From the NCBI RefSeq assembly GCF_007097385.1, contig NZ_VJZS01000031.1, positions 1-40,520 on the forward strand: DNA of 40,520 nt, in the 5' to 3' direction. Under the pieces are notes generated by a model that worked only from the letters and a program-made list of their open reading frames with translations, was not told the origin of the DNA and made no database searches. Shown in pieces: positions 1-9,569 of the stretch (positions are counted from its first letter, which is position 1; every line of letters starts with the position of its first letter). A program made the translations under genes and the position numbers. This DNA comes from Flavobacterium sp. ZT3R18 (lineage in GTDB: Bacteria > Bacteroidota > Bacteroidia > Flavobacteriales > Flavobacteriaceae).

Positions 1-869
1 CTGTTGGCATCTTTACCATTGGTTTGCAGTTTGACCATTTCGGCAAGAGTGCTAGAATCGGGTGCTTGTGCGGTATAAGCACCCACTTCTAGATCGGGTT
101 GTCTAACGGCTCCTTGTCTGTATCCAACAGCAGTTGCAAAGCCATCGCCACTGCCTGTACTGGTTTTTCCTGATGAATTCTTGATGTTGGCTGCGCTATT
201 GTAATCATAACCACCCAATGATTCTTTGTGTGAAAATAATAGGGTTTGTATCTTAAAATGATGCAATGATCCACCATTTATTAGTTTTGTTTTACTGGCT
301 TTTAGCTGTCCAAATTGCATGCGCATACCATCCGAGTAAAACCATTGTCCGTAACGTTGGGCAAGCCTTTTCAAGAAATCAAAATTGGTTTCATTGTATT
401 GTGGCATATAGTCCAGGTTGGGGTCGTAGGTAGGAATGATGGCTTCACGGTTGAAAAAATCTGTTGGGCCTTCGGCAAGTACTTTCTTAACAATGGTTTC
501 GAGATCTTGTTCCATAAAAGTTCGAGATCTTTTCATATCATCGAGAAAAATCGTGTGACTTATTCCTGTTACGTGCAATCCCGCGGGGCAACCATGTAAA
601 TCAATCGATTCTAATGAGTTGATAACGCCTTTGGCCATTAGTTTGACTCCATTAAGACCTTTGAAGGTAAAAATTACTTCTCTCCCCAGATAATCCCGTA
701 TCGCTTGGGCTTGTGCGCTAGGTTCTATAATAGGTGAGGCGGTATATTGCCACACAAACGAAAAATGATGGTGGTCTGCCATCTTTTGTTCTAACTTCAA
801 ATCATAATAAACGACATTATGAGCGAAACCGCTAATATCTAAATGGACTTGTTCTACAAAGCTACTCAT
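1..869 (-). CDS. vgrG: VgrG-like type VI secretion spike protein, 5' part only
   Basis: The reverse strand has one uninterrupted frame from an ATG at 867-869 to the window edge, giving 289 residues and starting MSSFVEQVHLDISG. The order of segments fits the gp27-like half of Bacteroidetes VgrG proteins. There is an early beta-rich region (FSFVWQYTASP, GREVIFTF), then PAGLHVTGISHTIFLDDMKRSR, then a region like ETNFDFLKRLAQRYGQWFYSDG, which matches the conserved 'sE.dF..RLae..G.w..y' core of VgrG/gp27. VgrG trimers form the puncturing tip of the type VI tube and carry PAAR proteins and effectors. The gp5-like needle and C-terminus lie outside the window. It is transcribed away from the DUF4870 operon. 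The mobile element further right carries a DUF4280 PAAR-like protein and an OmpA-type effector that could be delivered with such a spike, but that link is inferred. Confidence 0.85.
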   Translation of the reverse strand, partial: MSSFVEQVHLDISGFAHNVVYYDLKLEQKMADHHHFSFVWQYTASPIIEPSAQAQAIRDYLGREVIFTFKGLNGVKLMAKGVINSLESIDLHGCPAGLHVTGISHTIFLDDMKRSRTFMEQDLETIVKKVLAEGPTDFFNREAIIPTYDPNLDYMPQYNETNFDFLKRLAQRYGQWFYSDGMRMQFGQLKASKTKLINGGSLHHFKIQTLLFSHKESLGGYDYNSAANIKNSSGKTSTGSGDGFATAVGYRQGAVRQPDLEVGAYTAQAPDSSTLAEMVKLQTNGKDAN

Positions 870-924
870 AGTGTTTGTAAATTAAGGATTGATTTAAATA
901 ATTAATAGTGTAATTATTTTTTTA

Positions 925-956
925 CAAACGTAACTTGTTTAATTCAAATTTGCAAT
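925..956 (-). promoter_or_regulatory. Candidate promoter of the vgrG-like gene
   Basis: On the reverse strand TACGTTTG (925-932) fits the Bacteroidetes -7 box TAnnTTTG, and a TTG lies 20 bases upstream (953-955). The expected transcript would start about 50 bases before the ATG at 869. The match is by consensus only. Confidence 0.45.
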
Positions 957-1041
957 ACCCTCTTTTAGTGATATTTAAAGTTTTTTTTGACAAAGAAAAA
1001 TTTTACCTTAATTATCTTAATAAAATTTTATCGCCTTACTT

Positions 1042-1230
1042 TCATATGGATAGCAATTCTGTAGTATACGCTACTCTGGCTGCTTCTTTCAAATAAAATT
1101 CATGGAACTCCCTTGGAAATAAAGATATAGTGAAGTAACCCTCCATGCTCACTACAGCAACAGAAGCAATAGAGTAATCTGAAAAAGTGTTTTTTAGTAA
1201 AAAAACATTCTTTTTCTTACATACACACCG
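1042..1230 (-). pseudogene. Possible 3' remnant of an unidentified gene
   Basis: A reverse-strand frame between a TAG at 1231-1233 and a TGA at 1042-1044 reads like real protein over its last 49 residues, including SIASVAVVSMEGYFTISL and LKEAARVAYTTELLSI. The amino-acid composition is balanced, unlike the low-complexity frames around it. No good start is present: the only in-frame ATG is internal, at 1144-1146, giving 34 residues. It could be the stub of a deleted gene or a very small gene. I do not recognise a family. The rest of the 870-1389 gap is AT-rich and holds only promoter-like motifs and one short palindrome. Confidence 0.35.
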
Positions 1231-1292
1231 CTAATTGTTAATTTTTTGTTAACATACACTACTATGCGATACAAGATACTCTCCTTTAGACA

Positions 1293-1300
1293 TATATTTG
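1293..1300 (+). promoter_or_regulatory. Candidate -7 box of the DUF4870/PadR/PspC operon
   Basis: TATATTTG fits TAnnTTTG and lies 90 bases before the DUF4870 start. No clear TTTG -33 box is seen at the usual distance, so this is a half-supported promoter. Confidence 0.4.
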
Positions 1301-1333
1301 TATAAGAAATTACTAGGTAAGTCATCTAATCAA

Positions 1334-1351
1334 TCCCGATAGCGATCGGGA
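1334..1351. repeat. Dispersed 18-bp palindrome, copy 1
   Basis: TCCCGATAGCGATCGGGA: 7-bp arms TCCCGAT/ATCGGGA around a 4-base centre. The same arms recur at 1892-1909 and 35360-35377. This copy lies in the leader of the DUF4870 gene, so it would form a hairpin in the mRNA. Confidence 0.8.
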
Positions 1352-1389
1352 CTACTATCAATCAAACGAAATCAAAAAAATCAAAAAAA

Positions 1390-1845
1390 ATGGAAACTAC
1401 AACCGAAAGAAACACAGCTGCTTTTACTCATTTGAGTACTTTTAGTCAATATATCATTCCGTTTGGGAATTATATTTTTCCAATTATCATTTGGACATCG
1501 AAAAAGGACCAATCAGAATTTGTAGATCGCAATGGTAAACAAGCTTTGAATTTTCAATTGAGTATTTTAATGTATTCTTTGGTATTCGCCATGATTGCCA
1601 TTCCAGCATTTTTAGTTACTGTTTTGAGAAACATCTCTATCAATGATCTTATAAACAATAATGACATGATTTTTGAAAATTTTGATTTCGGAAACAGCAT
1701 CGGAATTTTGACAGTAGGTGCCATAGCACTTTTCGGATTTGCTTGCATGAAAGTAACCGAATTCTTTTTGGTCATTTATGCTTCTATCAAAGCCGCTAAC
1801 GGAGAAGAATACAGTTATCCTTTGACAATACCGTTTCTGAAATAA
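1390..1845 (+). CDS. DUF4870 (Tic20-like) membrane protein
   Basis: This 151-residue integral membrane protein has three to four hydrophobic segments (about residues 21-36, 53-79 and 102-133). The signature FVDRNGKQALNFQLS around residues 45-59 is typical of DUF4870, where an 'N-F-Q' motif opens the second membrane segment. The biochemical role of the family is not established. In flavobacteria it often sits just before PadR/PspC genes. Here a PadR regulator, a PspC protein and a DUF2807 lipoprotein follow on the same strand, so it is probably the first gene of an envelope-stress unit. The 116-bp gap to padR contains a short palindrome that could attenuate transcription. The start is preceded by an A-rich leader without a Shine-Dalgarno motif, as is common in this phylum. 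Confidence 0.85.
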   Translation: METTTERNTAAFTHLSTFSQYIIPFGNYIFPIIIWTSKKDQSEFVDRNGKQALNFQLSILMYSLVFAMIAIPAFLVTVLRNISINDLINNNDMIFENFDFGNSIGILTVGAIALFGFACMKVTEFFLVIYASIKAANGEEYSYPLTIPFLK

Positions 1846-1891
1846 ATAATATAATCAATATGTAGTTTCAATCATCAAAAAATCAATCATC

Positions 1892-1909
1892 TCCCGATAA
1901 TTATCGGGA
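1892..1909. repeat. Dispersed 18-bp palindrome, copy 2
   Basis: TCCCGATAATTATCGGGA is a perfect 18-bp palindrome in the gap between the DUF4870 gene and padR. It shares its arms with copies at 1334-1351 and 35360-35377. Confidence 0.85.
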
Positions 1910-1961
1910 CAAAAAATGAACTGTTTCATCAACAAATCAAATCAAATCAAATCAAGGAATT

Positions 1962-2294
1962 ATGAACATTGAAAACACAAAAGCCCAGATGCGTAAAGGT
2001 GTTCTTGAGTTTTGTATCTTATCTGTCTTAAAAGAGAAAGATGCTTACACTTCAGAGATACTAGACACTTTGAAAAACGCTAAATTATTGGTCGTAGAGG
2101 GAACTATTTATCCGCTATTGACCCGATTGAAAAATGACGGATTACTCAACTACCGTTGGGAAGAGTCTACATCGGGGCCGCCAAGAAAATACTACGGACT
2201 GACCGAAATAGGACAAACTTTTTTAAACGAACTTAATGGCACTTGGACGGAATTGTCTGATGCTGTAAACTTAATAACCAACCAAAAACAATAG
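1962..2294 (+). CDS. PadR-family transcriptional regulator
   Basis: This is a 110-residue winged-helix regulator. It shows the standard PadR layout: MRKGVLEFCILSVLKEKDAY as helix 1, a recognition region GTIYPLLTRLKNDGLL (about residues 46-61) and the wing GPPRKYYGLTEIG (about 69-81), followed by a short C-terminal dimerisation helix. Length and motifs match the compact PadR-s2 type. The gene is followed after 2 bases by the PspC gene, so the two are co-transcribed and translation is probably coupled. It most likely controls this operon in response to an unknown envelope signal; this is inferred from context. Confidence 0.93.
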   Translation: MNIENTKAQMRKGVLEFCILSVLKEKDAYTSEILDTLKNAKLLVVEGTIYPLLTRLKNDGLLNYRWEESTSGPPRKYYGLTEIGQTFLNELNGTWTELSDAVNLITNQKQ

Positions 2295-2296
2295 TC

Positions 2297-4027
2297 ATGA
2301 ACAAAACTGTAAATATAAACTTAGGCGGAATGTTCTTCCATATTGACGAAGATGCATACCAAAAATTAATCCGTTATTTTGACGCTATAAAACGCTCGTT
2401 ATCTAAATCATCAGGACAAGAAGAAATCATCAAAGATATCGAGATGCGTGTTTCGGAATTATTGACTGAAAAACAAAAAACTGAAAAACACATAGTTACC
2501 ATTAGAGAAGTAGACGAAGTTATTACTGTGATGGGACAACCCGAAGATTATATCATTGAGGAGGACAGTAATAATTTTAACACAAACAACGACTTTAGCG
2601 CTCCTAGAACCACAAAAAAATTATACCGTGACAAGGAAAATGGTTTGATTGGTGGAGTAGCAACCGGATTGGGACATTATTTTGGAATTGATGCTGTTTG
2701 GTTAAAAATTATGTTCTTGATATTTGTTTTTGCTGGATTTGGTACTGGGATTCTAGCTTACATTATTCTTTGGATTGTAACTCCCGAAGCGATAACTACC
2801 TCCGAAAAACTAGAAATGACTGGAGAACCGGTTACAATTTCTAACATTGAAAAAAAGGTTCGTGAGGAGTTTGAAAATGTTTCTGAAAAAATAAAAAATG
2901 CTGATTATGACAAATTTGGTAATCAAGTAAAAACAGGAGCTGAAAAATTAGGAAATAGTTTTGGAGATTTTATATCGACTGTTTTTAAAGTTTTCGCTAA
3001 GTTTTTGGGTGTGTTATTAATCATGTCGGGATTAGGTACACTAGCCGTTTTTACAATTGCTGCCTTAACATTAGGCTCTACTACCTTTACAGATATGCCC
3101 TTTCATCAATTCATTGAATCTGGGAATTTTACAGATTACCCTATTTGGTTTTTTGGACTTTTAGTGTTCTTGGGCGTGGGAATTCCGAGCTTCTTTATTA
3201 TTCTTTTAGGATTCAAATTGGTATCTCCAACCCTAAATTCTATCGGTAACGTTCTAAAATATACTTTATTGGCACTTTGGATAATTGTTGTTGCCATTTT
3301 GATTTCTATTGGCATCAAACAAGCAACGGAATTTTCTATAGATGGAAGAATAGTTCAAAAAGAGACCTTCACTATAAAACCAACGGATACACTTTTGATT
3401 AAATTCAAGCACAATGATTATTTTGCAAAAGATGTGAATGACAGAAATGATTTTATGATTACGCAAGACTCCTTGAATAATGATATCATTTACTCTAATC
3501 AAGTAAGAATTAGAATAAAAAAAACAGACGAGAAGTTGCCTTACATTCAAATTGAAAAAGAAGCCAAAGGAAAATCATTACCAGACGCCAAAAAAAGAGC
3601 CGATGCCATAAAATACAGTTATAAAATTGTAGGCAACCAATTGATCTTTGATAACTATTTGATTACAGATTTAAAGAATAAATTTCGTGATCAAGAAATA
3701 GAAATCACTTTGTTTTTACCTAAAGGAACATTATTAAAACCAGACGATTCTATGAAGCGTTATGATTATACTGACAGTGATTTCTTTTTATGGCATCCTG
3801 ACTCTAGTAATGATGTCTTTAGAGTAGAGGAGGACAAAATAAAATGTTTAAATTGTCCTAAAGATTACAATGATGATAGTGATGACAACGATGATGATGA
3901 TAATGAAACCAACGTTACCATTAACGAAGATGGTGTTTCTATAGAAAATGACACGGTTATTAAAACCAAAAAGAATTTCAAGGAATTGAAAATCAACAAA
4001 GACGGTATCATTATTAAAACTGAATAG
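2297..4027 (+). CDS. PspC-domain membrane protein with DUF4097-like C-terminus
   Basis: The protein has 576 residues. Residues 1-95 form a soluble cap (NLGGMFFHIDEDAYQKLIRYF...). Residues about 107-166 are a PspC domain (KLYRDKENGLIGGVATGLGHYFG followed by a hydrophobic stretch ending ILWIVTPEA). Further membrane segments follow around residues 235-260, 280-310 and 320-345. The C-terminal third is beta-rich with a run of Asp residues (about 530-540). PspC proteins sense or respond to membrane stress, and this long form linked to PadR and DUF2807 proteins is common in Bacteroidetes. It lies 2 bases after padR and 2 bases before the DUF2807 lipoprotein gene. The PspC assignment is secure; the role of the C-terminal part is not known. 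Confidence 0.92.
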   Translation: MNKTVNINLGGMFFHIDEDAYQKLIRYFDAIKRSLSKSSGQEEIIKDIEMRVSELLTEKQKTEKHIVTIREVDEVITVMGQPEDYIIEEDSNNFNTNNDFSAPRTTKKLYRDKENGLIGGVATGLGHYFGIDAVWLKIMFLIFVFAGFGTGILAYIILWIVTPEAITTSEKLEMTGEPVTISNIEKKVREEFENVSEKIKNADYDKFGNQVKTGAEKLGNSFGDFISTVFKVFAKFLGVLLIMSGLGTLAVFTIAALTLGSTTFTDMPFHQFIESGNFTDYPIWFFGLLVFLGVGIPSFFIILLGFKLVSPTLNSIGNVLKYTLLALWIIVVAILISIGIKQATEFSIDGRIVQKETFTIKPTDTLLIKFKHNDYFAKDVNDRNDFMITQDSLNNDIIYSNQVRIRIKKTDEKLPYIQIEKEAKGKSLPDAKKRADAIKYSYKIVGNQLIFDNYLITDLKNKFRDQEIEITLFLPKGTLLKPDDSMKRYDYTDSDFFLWHPDSSNDVFRVEEDKIKCLNCPKDYNDDSDDNDDDDNETNVTINEDGVSIENDTVIKTKKNFKELKINKDGIIIKTE

Positions 4028-4029
4028 TC

Positions 4030-4770
4030 ATGCTAAAAATCATCACATTAATCACGAAATTTATTGTTGTTACTTTAATAGCTTTGTTTTTAGGATCTTG
4101 TAATCGTATGGTAGGTTTGAAATCTATAGTTGGAAGCAGAAATGTTACCACCGAAAACAGAACCGTACAAGGTGATTTTAAAAGTGTATCGGTAAACAAT
4201 GCCATAGACCTTGTTATTGAACAATCAGACAAAACGGAAATCATTGTGGAAGCCGATGATAATCTACAAAAAGAAATCACGACAACTGTAGCCAATGGAG
4301 TACTTGTAATTACTTGCAACTATAGCAACTTTGTCAATGTTGCCTCCAAAAAGGTAACGGTGAAAATGCCTGTTATCGAAGAACTGGAAGCTACCACTAC
4401 CGCTACTATTAACAGTAAATCAATACTAAGAGGCAGTAATTTAAGCTTAGTTTCATCAAGTGCAGCCACTATTCATGCCGAAGTAGAATACGAAACGATT
4501 CAATTGACAAGCAGTAGTGCAAGCGATCAAACCATCAAAGGAAAAGCACTGCATCTGGAAACAGCTGCTTCTAGCGCAAGTGTAATAAACGCAACTGACT
4601 TACTAGCCAATGAAGTGGTAGCCAATTCCACTAGTGCAGCATCTATACAGGTTCATCCTATTGTAAGTCTAAAAGCAGAAGCTTCCAGCAGTGGAGAGAT
4701 TGTCTATAACGGTACTCCAAAATCAATTCAAAAAGAAGAGAATTCTGGAGGTAGTGTTGATAAAGAGTAA
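4030..4770 (+). CDS. DUF2807 (head GIN domain) lipoprotein
   Basis: This is a 246-residue lipoprotein. The N-terminus is a signal peptide ending in the lipobox LGSC, with the lipidated Cys at residue 24. After it comes FKSVSVNNAIDLVIEQS (about residues 51-67), the opening motif of DUF2807 beta-helix domains, then repeats of short beta strands rich in Ser/Ala/Thr. The family is exported and probably faces the periplasm or outer membrane; its ligand is unknown. It is the last gene of the operon, followed by a clear terminator. A second DUF2807-like gene lies at 13518-14351. Confidence 0.9.
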   Translation: MLKIITLITKFIVVTLIALFLGSCNRMVGLKSIVGSRNVTTENRTVQGDFKSVSVNNAIDLVIEQSDKTEIIVEADDNLQKEITTTVANGVLVITCNYSNFVNVASKKVTVKMPVIEELEATTTATINSKSILRGSNLSLVSSSAATIHAEVEYETIQLTSSSASDQTIKGKALHLETAASSASVINATDLLANEVVANSTSAASIQVHPIVSLKAEASSSGEIVYNGTPKSIQKEENSGGSVDKE

Positions 4771-4798
4771 GAGTTAAAAATTAAAAAGTATTTTAAGA

Positions 4799-4830
4799 AA
4801 CATTCGTCATTGGCGGATGTTTTTTTTTGC
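4799..4830 (+). terminator. Rho-independent terminator of the PspC operon
   Basis: Stem AACATTCG (4799-4806) pairs with CGGATGTT (4814-4821), with one T-G pair, and runs into nine T residues. Confidence 0.85.
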
Positions 4831-4990
4831 GCTCTATTTACTGCATCCCTCAGCATAGAACCAAATTCTTCTAAACGACTAATTTTAAATTATCAATAAA
4901 AATAAACACTAAATCTTACACTTAAACTGTAACGAACAGACATACCCAACGTCTTACCATCCACTATCAATCAAAAACCAAAAGATACAA

Positions 4991-5863
4991 ATGGAATTAA
5001 TCATTAAAAACCTAGACAAGAAATACAGCAATGGCGTGCATGCTTTGAACGATGTTTCGCTTCATATTAAAAAAGGAATGTTTGGATTACTGGGGCCAAA
5101 CGGTGCCGGAAAATCTTCATTAATGAGAACACTGGCTACTTTACAAGATGTTGACAGTGGTTCGGTAACCCTTGGAGACATTGATATTTTGAATAACAAG
5201 GAAGCAGTTCGCAAAGTTTTGGGGTATTTGCCTCAGGAATTTGGCGTGTATCCAAGAACCTCAGCCGTGGAACTTTTGGATCATTTAGCGCTATTAAAAG
5301 GATTTGATAAAAAATCAGACCGCAAACAAATTGTGGAGCAATTACTGACCAAAGTCAATCTTTGGGAACACCGAAAAAATGCGGTAAGCAGTTACAGTGG
5401 CGGGATGCGTCAGCGTTTTGGAATTGCACAATGCTTAATCGGGAACCCTCAATTGGTTATCGTAGATGAACCAACTGCGGGATTGGATCCTGGCGAAAGA
5501 AATCGTTTTTATAATATTTTGAGTGAAATTGGCGAAAACACCATTGTAATTCTTTCAACTCATATCGTGCAAGACGTTCGTGAACTTTGTACACAAATGG
5601 CCGTAATGAACCACGGAAAAGTATTATTTAGCGGCAATACTGATGATGCTCTACTGGAAGTAAAAGGTAAAGTTTGGGAGAAAAAAGTAACTAAACTAGA
5701 ATTACCTGAATACCAAAAAGGCTACAAAGTGATTTCGAATAAATTGGTTGGAGGCCAGCCGTTGATCCACGTTTTTTCGGACACCCATTTGAATGATGGA
5801 TTCAGTCCAGCAGAGGAAAATCTGGAAGATGTGTTTTTTGCTCAATTAAATGAATTAGTCTAA
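4991..5863 (+). CDS. ABC transporter ATP-binding protein
   Basis: This 290-residue protein has all the ATPase motifs in order: Walker A GPNGAGKSS (about residues 35-43), Q-loop YLPQEFG, signature YSGGMRQRFGIAQ, Walker B LVIVDEP and the H-loop STHI. The C-terminal 70 residues are a specificity tail of the CcmA/NatA-like drug or peptide exporter type. It lies 16 bases before the permease/M1 peptidase fusion and is its obvious energy partner. Together they make a two-gene exporter whose substrate is not known. A 220-bp gap with the preceding terminator separates it from the PspC operon. Confidence 0.93.
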   Translation: MELIIKNLDKKYSNGVHALNDVSLHIKKGMFGLLGPNGAGKSSLMRTLATLQDVDSGSVTLGDIDILNNKEAVRKVLGYLPQEFGVYPRTSAVELLDHLALLKGFDKKSDRKQIVEQLLTKVNLWEHRKNAVSSYSGGMRQRFGIAQCLIGNPQLVIVDEPTAGLDPGERNRFYNILSEIGENTIVILSTHIVQDVRELCTQMAVMNHGKVLFSGNTDDALLEVKGKVWEKKVTKLELPEYQKGYKVISNKLVGGQPLIHVFSDTHLNDGFSPAEENLEDVFFAQLNELV

Positions 5864-5879
5864 CCTTTATTTTAAAACT

Positions 5880-8800
5880 ATGTGGAAATTTATTCGATAC
5901 GAATTAAAATATTGGTTGCGAACACCAATGATATGGATCTTTTTATTCATTAATACCCTAATCGTTTTTTTTGCGGTTGGATCAGAAAATGTTACCATTG
6001 GCGGGAGCATTGGCAACATACACAAAAACGCACCTTTTATTATTGAGCAATTCTACGGCATACTTTCGATGATTTGCTTGTTGATGACTACCGCTTTTAT
6101 GAACGCCACGGCCAACCGCGATTTTCAAAGCGGGATGCATCAATTTATATTCTCCTCTCCTATCAAAAAAAGAGATTATTACTTCGGGAAATTCATTGGT
6201 GCGTCCATCGTTTCGGTCATTCCGTTGTTGGGAATTTCTCTTGGTGCCTTGATTGCTCCGGTATTAGCACCACTGTTTGATATGTGTCCAGCAGAAAGAT
6301 TTGGCGAAATCATTTGGTCAGGGCATTTACAAGGCCTATTGGTTTTTGGGATTCCAAATGTGATTATCTCAGGCGTTTTACTTTTTGCCTTAGCCATTGT
6401 TTTTAGAAGCAACATTGTCTCTTTTATTGGAGCTATGCTTATTTTGGTATTCTATATAGTTTCGGCGGGATTCACCAAAGACATCCAAAAAGAATGGTTG
6501 GCTAATTTGTTGGATCCTTTTGGGATTCGTCCCTTTAAGATTATGACCAAATACGCCACTGTTGCCGAAAAAAATCTAAATGCGGTTACATTACACGGCG
6601 ATTTATTGACCAATCGTCTGATATGGATAGCAATCAGTTTGGTCATTCTAGTTGCTGTGTATTTCAAGTTTTCTTTCAATACTAAAAAAGAAAAAGCCAA
6701 AAATACTAAAAAAGAAAAAGCAATTGAAACTCCTATAGTTGTTTCAAATAAGGTATTCGAACCAACAAAGGTCAATGTTTTTTCGATAAATACGTTTTGC
6801 AATTTGGTTAAATTTGAAACCAAAGCCATCATCAAAAACCCAACATTTATTATCATTGTTGCCATCGGAATGATTAATTTAATTGCAAGCCTTACGAGTT
6901 TTACCGGAAGTTACGGCACCGCTCAATATCCTGTTACTTACGATGTAATCGATACTATAAAAGGGGCTTTTGGTATTTTTATGATCGGATTTATTACTTT
7001 TTACACCGGCGTTTTGGTTTGGGCAGCACGTGATGCCAAGATCAATGAAATCCAAGATGCCACACCCATAAAAACGGCGGTTTTATTCTCCTCTAAATTG
7101 GTTGCCCTAATTATTGCTTTAGCCATTGTTTTGGCCTCGACGATAATCGTTGGAATTATGGCGCAAACAGCTTACGGCTATTACAATTACAAATTAGATG
7201 TCTATCTAAAATCAATACTGATAGTGTCTTTGTTGAGCTATTCTTTTATGGCGGTTATTTCCTTATTATTCCATTATCTAATCAACAACCGATATATCGC
7301 TTATTTTGCTTTCGTCACTTTTGTTATCGTCAATAGTTTCGTTTGGGGATTGCTCGAAATCAATAGCAATATGTTGAATTTTGGTAACACACCAAGTATC
7401 ACCTACTCGGACATGAATGGATTTGGTCCTTTTATAGCCTCGCCCATTTGGTTCAATATTTACTGGGCATTGTTTTGCTTAATCTTATGTTTTGTCATTA
7501 CCGCATTTTATATCCGTGGCAAAGAACAACAATTCAAATACCGATGGGTAAATGCAAAAGTGAATTTTGGAAAAAACAAAATTGCTTTAGCCATCAGCTT
7601 ACTGGCATTTGCCCTTTGCAGTAGTTTTGTTTATTATAATACCAAAGTGCTAAACACCTACGATTCCTCAAAAGAGCAAGAGAACAAGCAAGTGGATTAT
7701 GAGAAAAAATATAAGAAATTCGAACATGTAACACAACCTCGTTTTTATAAATTCAATTACACTATTGACCTCATGCCCGAAGAACGAAGCATGACCGCAA
7801 AAATAGAAGCTTGGGCAAAAAACAAATCGAATGTGCCTATACAAGAACTCCATTTTACGATGCCACAACTGTCGGATAGTTTAAAAATCAGTATTGCTGG
7901 AGCAAAATTAAAACTAAAAGATTCCCGTTTAAAGTATCAGATTTATACGTTAGACAACCCTTTATTGCCAAATGATTCCATCAAGATCAATATCGATTTA
8001 TGGAAATTGACCCAAGGATTTGAAAACGAAGTTAGCTTTACACAACTGACACAAAACGGGACTTTCTTTAACAATTCCGACATATTACCTACTTTAGGAT
8101 ACAATAATAATATGGAGATTTCAGATAAAAACAAACGGATCAAACTGAAATTACCCAAGAGAGACAGAATGCCGAAACTGGACGAGAACAATCTTTCGGC
8201 TAGGGCCAATACGTACCTCGGAAATGATTCGGATTGGGTTGAAGTGAATACTACAATAAGTACCTCACCAGACCAAACTGCTATTGCTCCAGGTTCATTA
8301 TTAAAAACTTGGGAAGCCAATGGAAGAAAGTATTTTAATTACAAATTGGATCAAAAATCATTGAACTTTTATTCCTTTATTTCTGCTAAATATGAAGTGG
8401 CCCGTAAAAAATGGAATGGCATCGATCTAGAAGTTTATTATGACAAACAACATGCCTATAATGTTCCGAATATGCTAAAAAGCATGCAGAAATCATTAGA
8501 ATATTATACAAAAAACTTCGGGCCTTACTACCATAAACAATGCAGAATCATTGAGTTTCCAAGATACCAAAGTTTTGCACAAGCGTTCCCAGGCACTATG
8601 CCTTATAGCGAAGGCATGGGTTTTATTATTGATTTACGAGATGTAAAAAAAGAGGACATTGACCAAGTTTATTATGTCACAGCACACGAAATGGCACATC
8701 AATATTGGGCACATCAAGTTACGGGTGCCAATATGCAGGGAAGCGAAATGTTCAGCGAAGGTTTTGCACAATATTCTGCTTTGATGGTAATGGAAAAAGA

Positions 8801-9464
8801 ATATGGAAAAGACAAAATGAAAAAGTTCTTGAAATATGAAATGGATCGTTATTTAAGAGGACGAAGCTCTGAGCTTGAGAAAGAACAGCCTTTGATGAAA
8901 ACCGAACACCAACAATACATCCACTATCAAAAGGCAAGTGTGGTCATGTATTATTTAAAAGAAATGATTGGGGAGAAAAAAGTAAACCAAGCCTTGAAAA
9001 ACTTGGTTGATACTTATGGTTATAAAAATCCGCCTTTCCCTACTTCGATAGATGCAGTGAATGAATTGCGAAAAGTAACTCCGGATAGTTTACAGTATTT
9101 GATTCCTGATATGTTCGAAAACATTACGTTATTTTCGAACCGAATGCTCGAAGCCAAATACAAAAAAGTGGGTTCTGAATATGAAGTCACTTTAAAAACA
9201 ACTTCGGAAAAATTCAGATCTGATGCACTCGGAAAAGAAACCCAAATACCAGTGGCAGATTTTATAGATATTGCCGTTTTTGCAGAACCAAAAAAAGATG
9301 CCGACTTGGGTAAAGTTTTGGTTTACAAAAGACTGAAAATAACAAGAAAAGACAATGTTTATGTTTTCAAAACCAAAGAGAAACCTTTTGAAGCCGGTAT
9401 CGATCCTTACAATTATTTGATCGATCGAATTCCAGACGACAATTTGAAGAAAACAGAAGACTAA
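5880..9464 (+). CDS. ABC permease fused to an M1-family zinc aminopeptidase
   Basis: The protein has 1194 residues. The first about 580 residues are two sets of roughly six membrane helices (ABC-2 permease type), joined by a charged Lys/Glu linker near residues 265-285. After a final membrane segment (about 565-582) comes a large domain ending in an M1 gluzincin core. Its HEMAH motif begins at residue 936 and is followed by SEGFAQY at 959-965, which supplies the third zinc ligand, and the upstream PGTMPYSEGMG segment corresponds to the GAMEN-type exopeptidase loop. This fusion is recurrent in Bacteroidetes next to an ABC ATPase, as here. The peptidase should sit on the periplasmic side. Whether it trims the exported substrate or acts separately is not known. 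Confidence 0.9.
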   Translation: MWKFIRYELKYWLRTPMIWIFLFINTLIVFFAVGSENVTIGGSIGNIHKNAPFIIEQFYGILSMICLLMTTAFMNATANRDFQSGMHQFIFSSPIKKRDYYFGKFIGASIVSVIPLLGISLGALIAPVLAPLFDMCPAERFGEIIWSGHLQGLLVFGIPNVIISGVLLFALAIVFRSNIVSFIGAMLILVFYIVSAGFTKDIQKEWLANLLDPFGIRPFKIMTKYATVAEKNLNAVTLHGDLLTNRLIWIAISLVILVAVYFKFSFNTKKEKAKNTKKEKAIETPIVVSNKVFEPTKVNVFSINTFCNLVKFETKAIIKNPTFIIIVAIGMINLIASLTSFTGSYGTAQYPVTYDVIDTIKGAFGIFMIGFITFYTGVLVWAARDAKINEIQDATPIKTAVLFSSKLVALIIALAIVLASTIIVGIMAQTAYGYYNYKLDVYLKSILIVSLLSYSFMAVISLLFHYLINNRYIAYFAFVTFVIVNSFVWGLLEINSNMLNFGNTPSITYSDMNGFGPFIASPIWFNIYWALFCLILCFVITAFYIRGKEQQFKYRWVNAKVNFGKNKIALAISLLAFALCSSFVYYNTKVLNTYDSSKEQENKQVDYEKKYKKFEHVTQPRFYKFNYTIDLMPEERSMTAKIEAWAKNKSNVPIQELHFTMPQLSDSLKISIAGAKLKLKDSRLKYQIYTLDNPLLPNDSIKINIDLWKLTQGFENEVSFTQLTQNGTFFNNSDILPTLGYNNNMEISDKNKRIKLKLPKRDRMPKLDENNLSARANTYLGNDSDWVEVNTTISTSPDQTAIAPGSLLKTWEANGRKYFNYKLDQKSLNFYSFISAKYEVARKKWNGIDLEVYYDKQHAYNVPNMLKSMQKSLEYYTKNFGPYYHKQCRIIEFPRYQSFAQAFPGTMPYSEGMGFIIDLRDVKKEDIDQVYYVTAHEMAHQYWAHQVTGANMQGSEMFSEGFAQYSALMVMEKEYGKDKMKKFLKYEMDRYLRGRSSELEKEQPLMKTEHQQYIHYQKASVVMYYLKEMIGEKKVNQALKNLVDTYGYKNPPFPTSIDAVNELRKVTPDSLQYLIPDMFENITLFSNRMLEAKYKKVGSEYEVTLKTTSEKFRSDALGKETQIPVADFIDIAVFAEPKKDADLGKVLVYKRLKITRKDNVYVFKTKEKPFEAGIDPYNYLIDRIPDDNLKKTED

Positions 9465-9474
9465 TTTTTAAAAC

Positions 9475-9511
9475 ATCCGTTTCTACACTTTAGAAACGGA
9501 TATTTTTTTTT
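9475..9511 (+). terminator. Terminator after the ABC/M1 gene
   Basis: A perfect 10-bp stem, ATCCGTTTCT (9475-9484) with AGAAACGGAT (9492-9501), is followed by a run of T. It lies between convergent genes. Confidence 0.9.
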
Positions 9512-9569
9512 ACTCCTAAAAACCAAAATTCTAATCGAATTATACAGCCCTTCCACAGCAAAAAAATAT

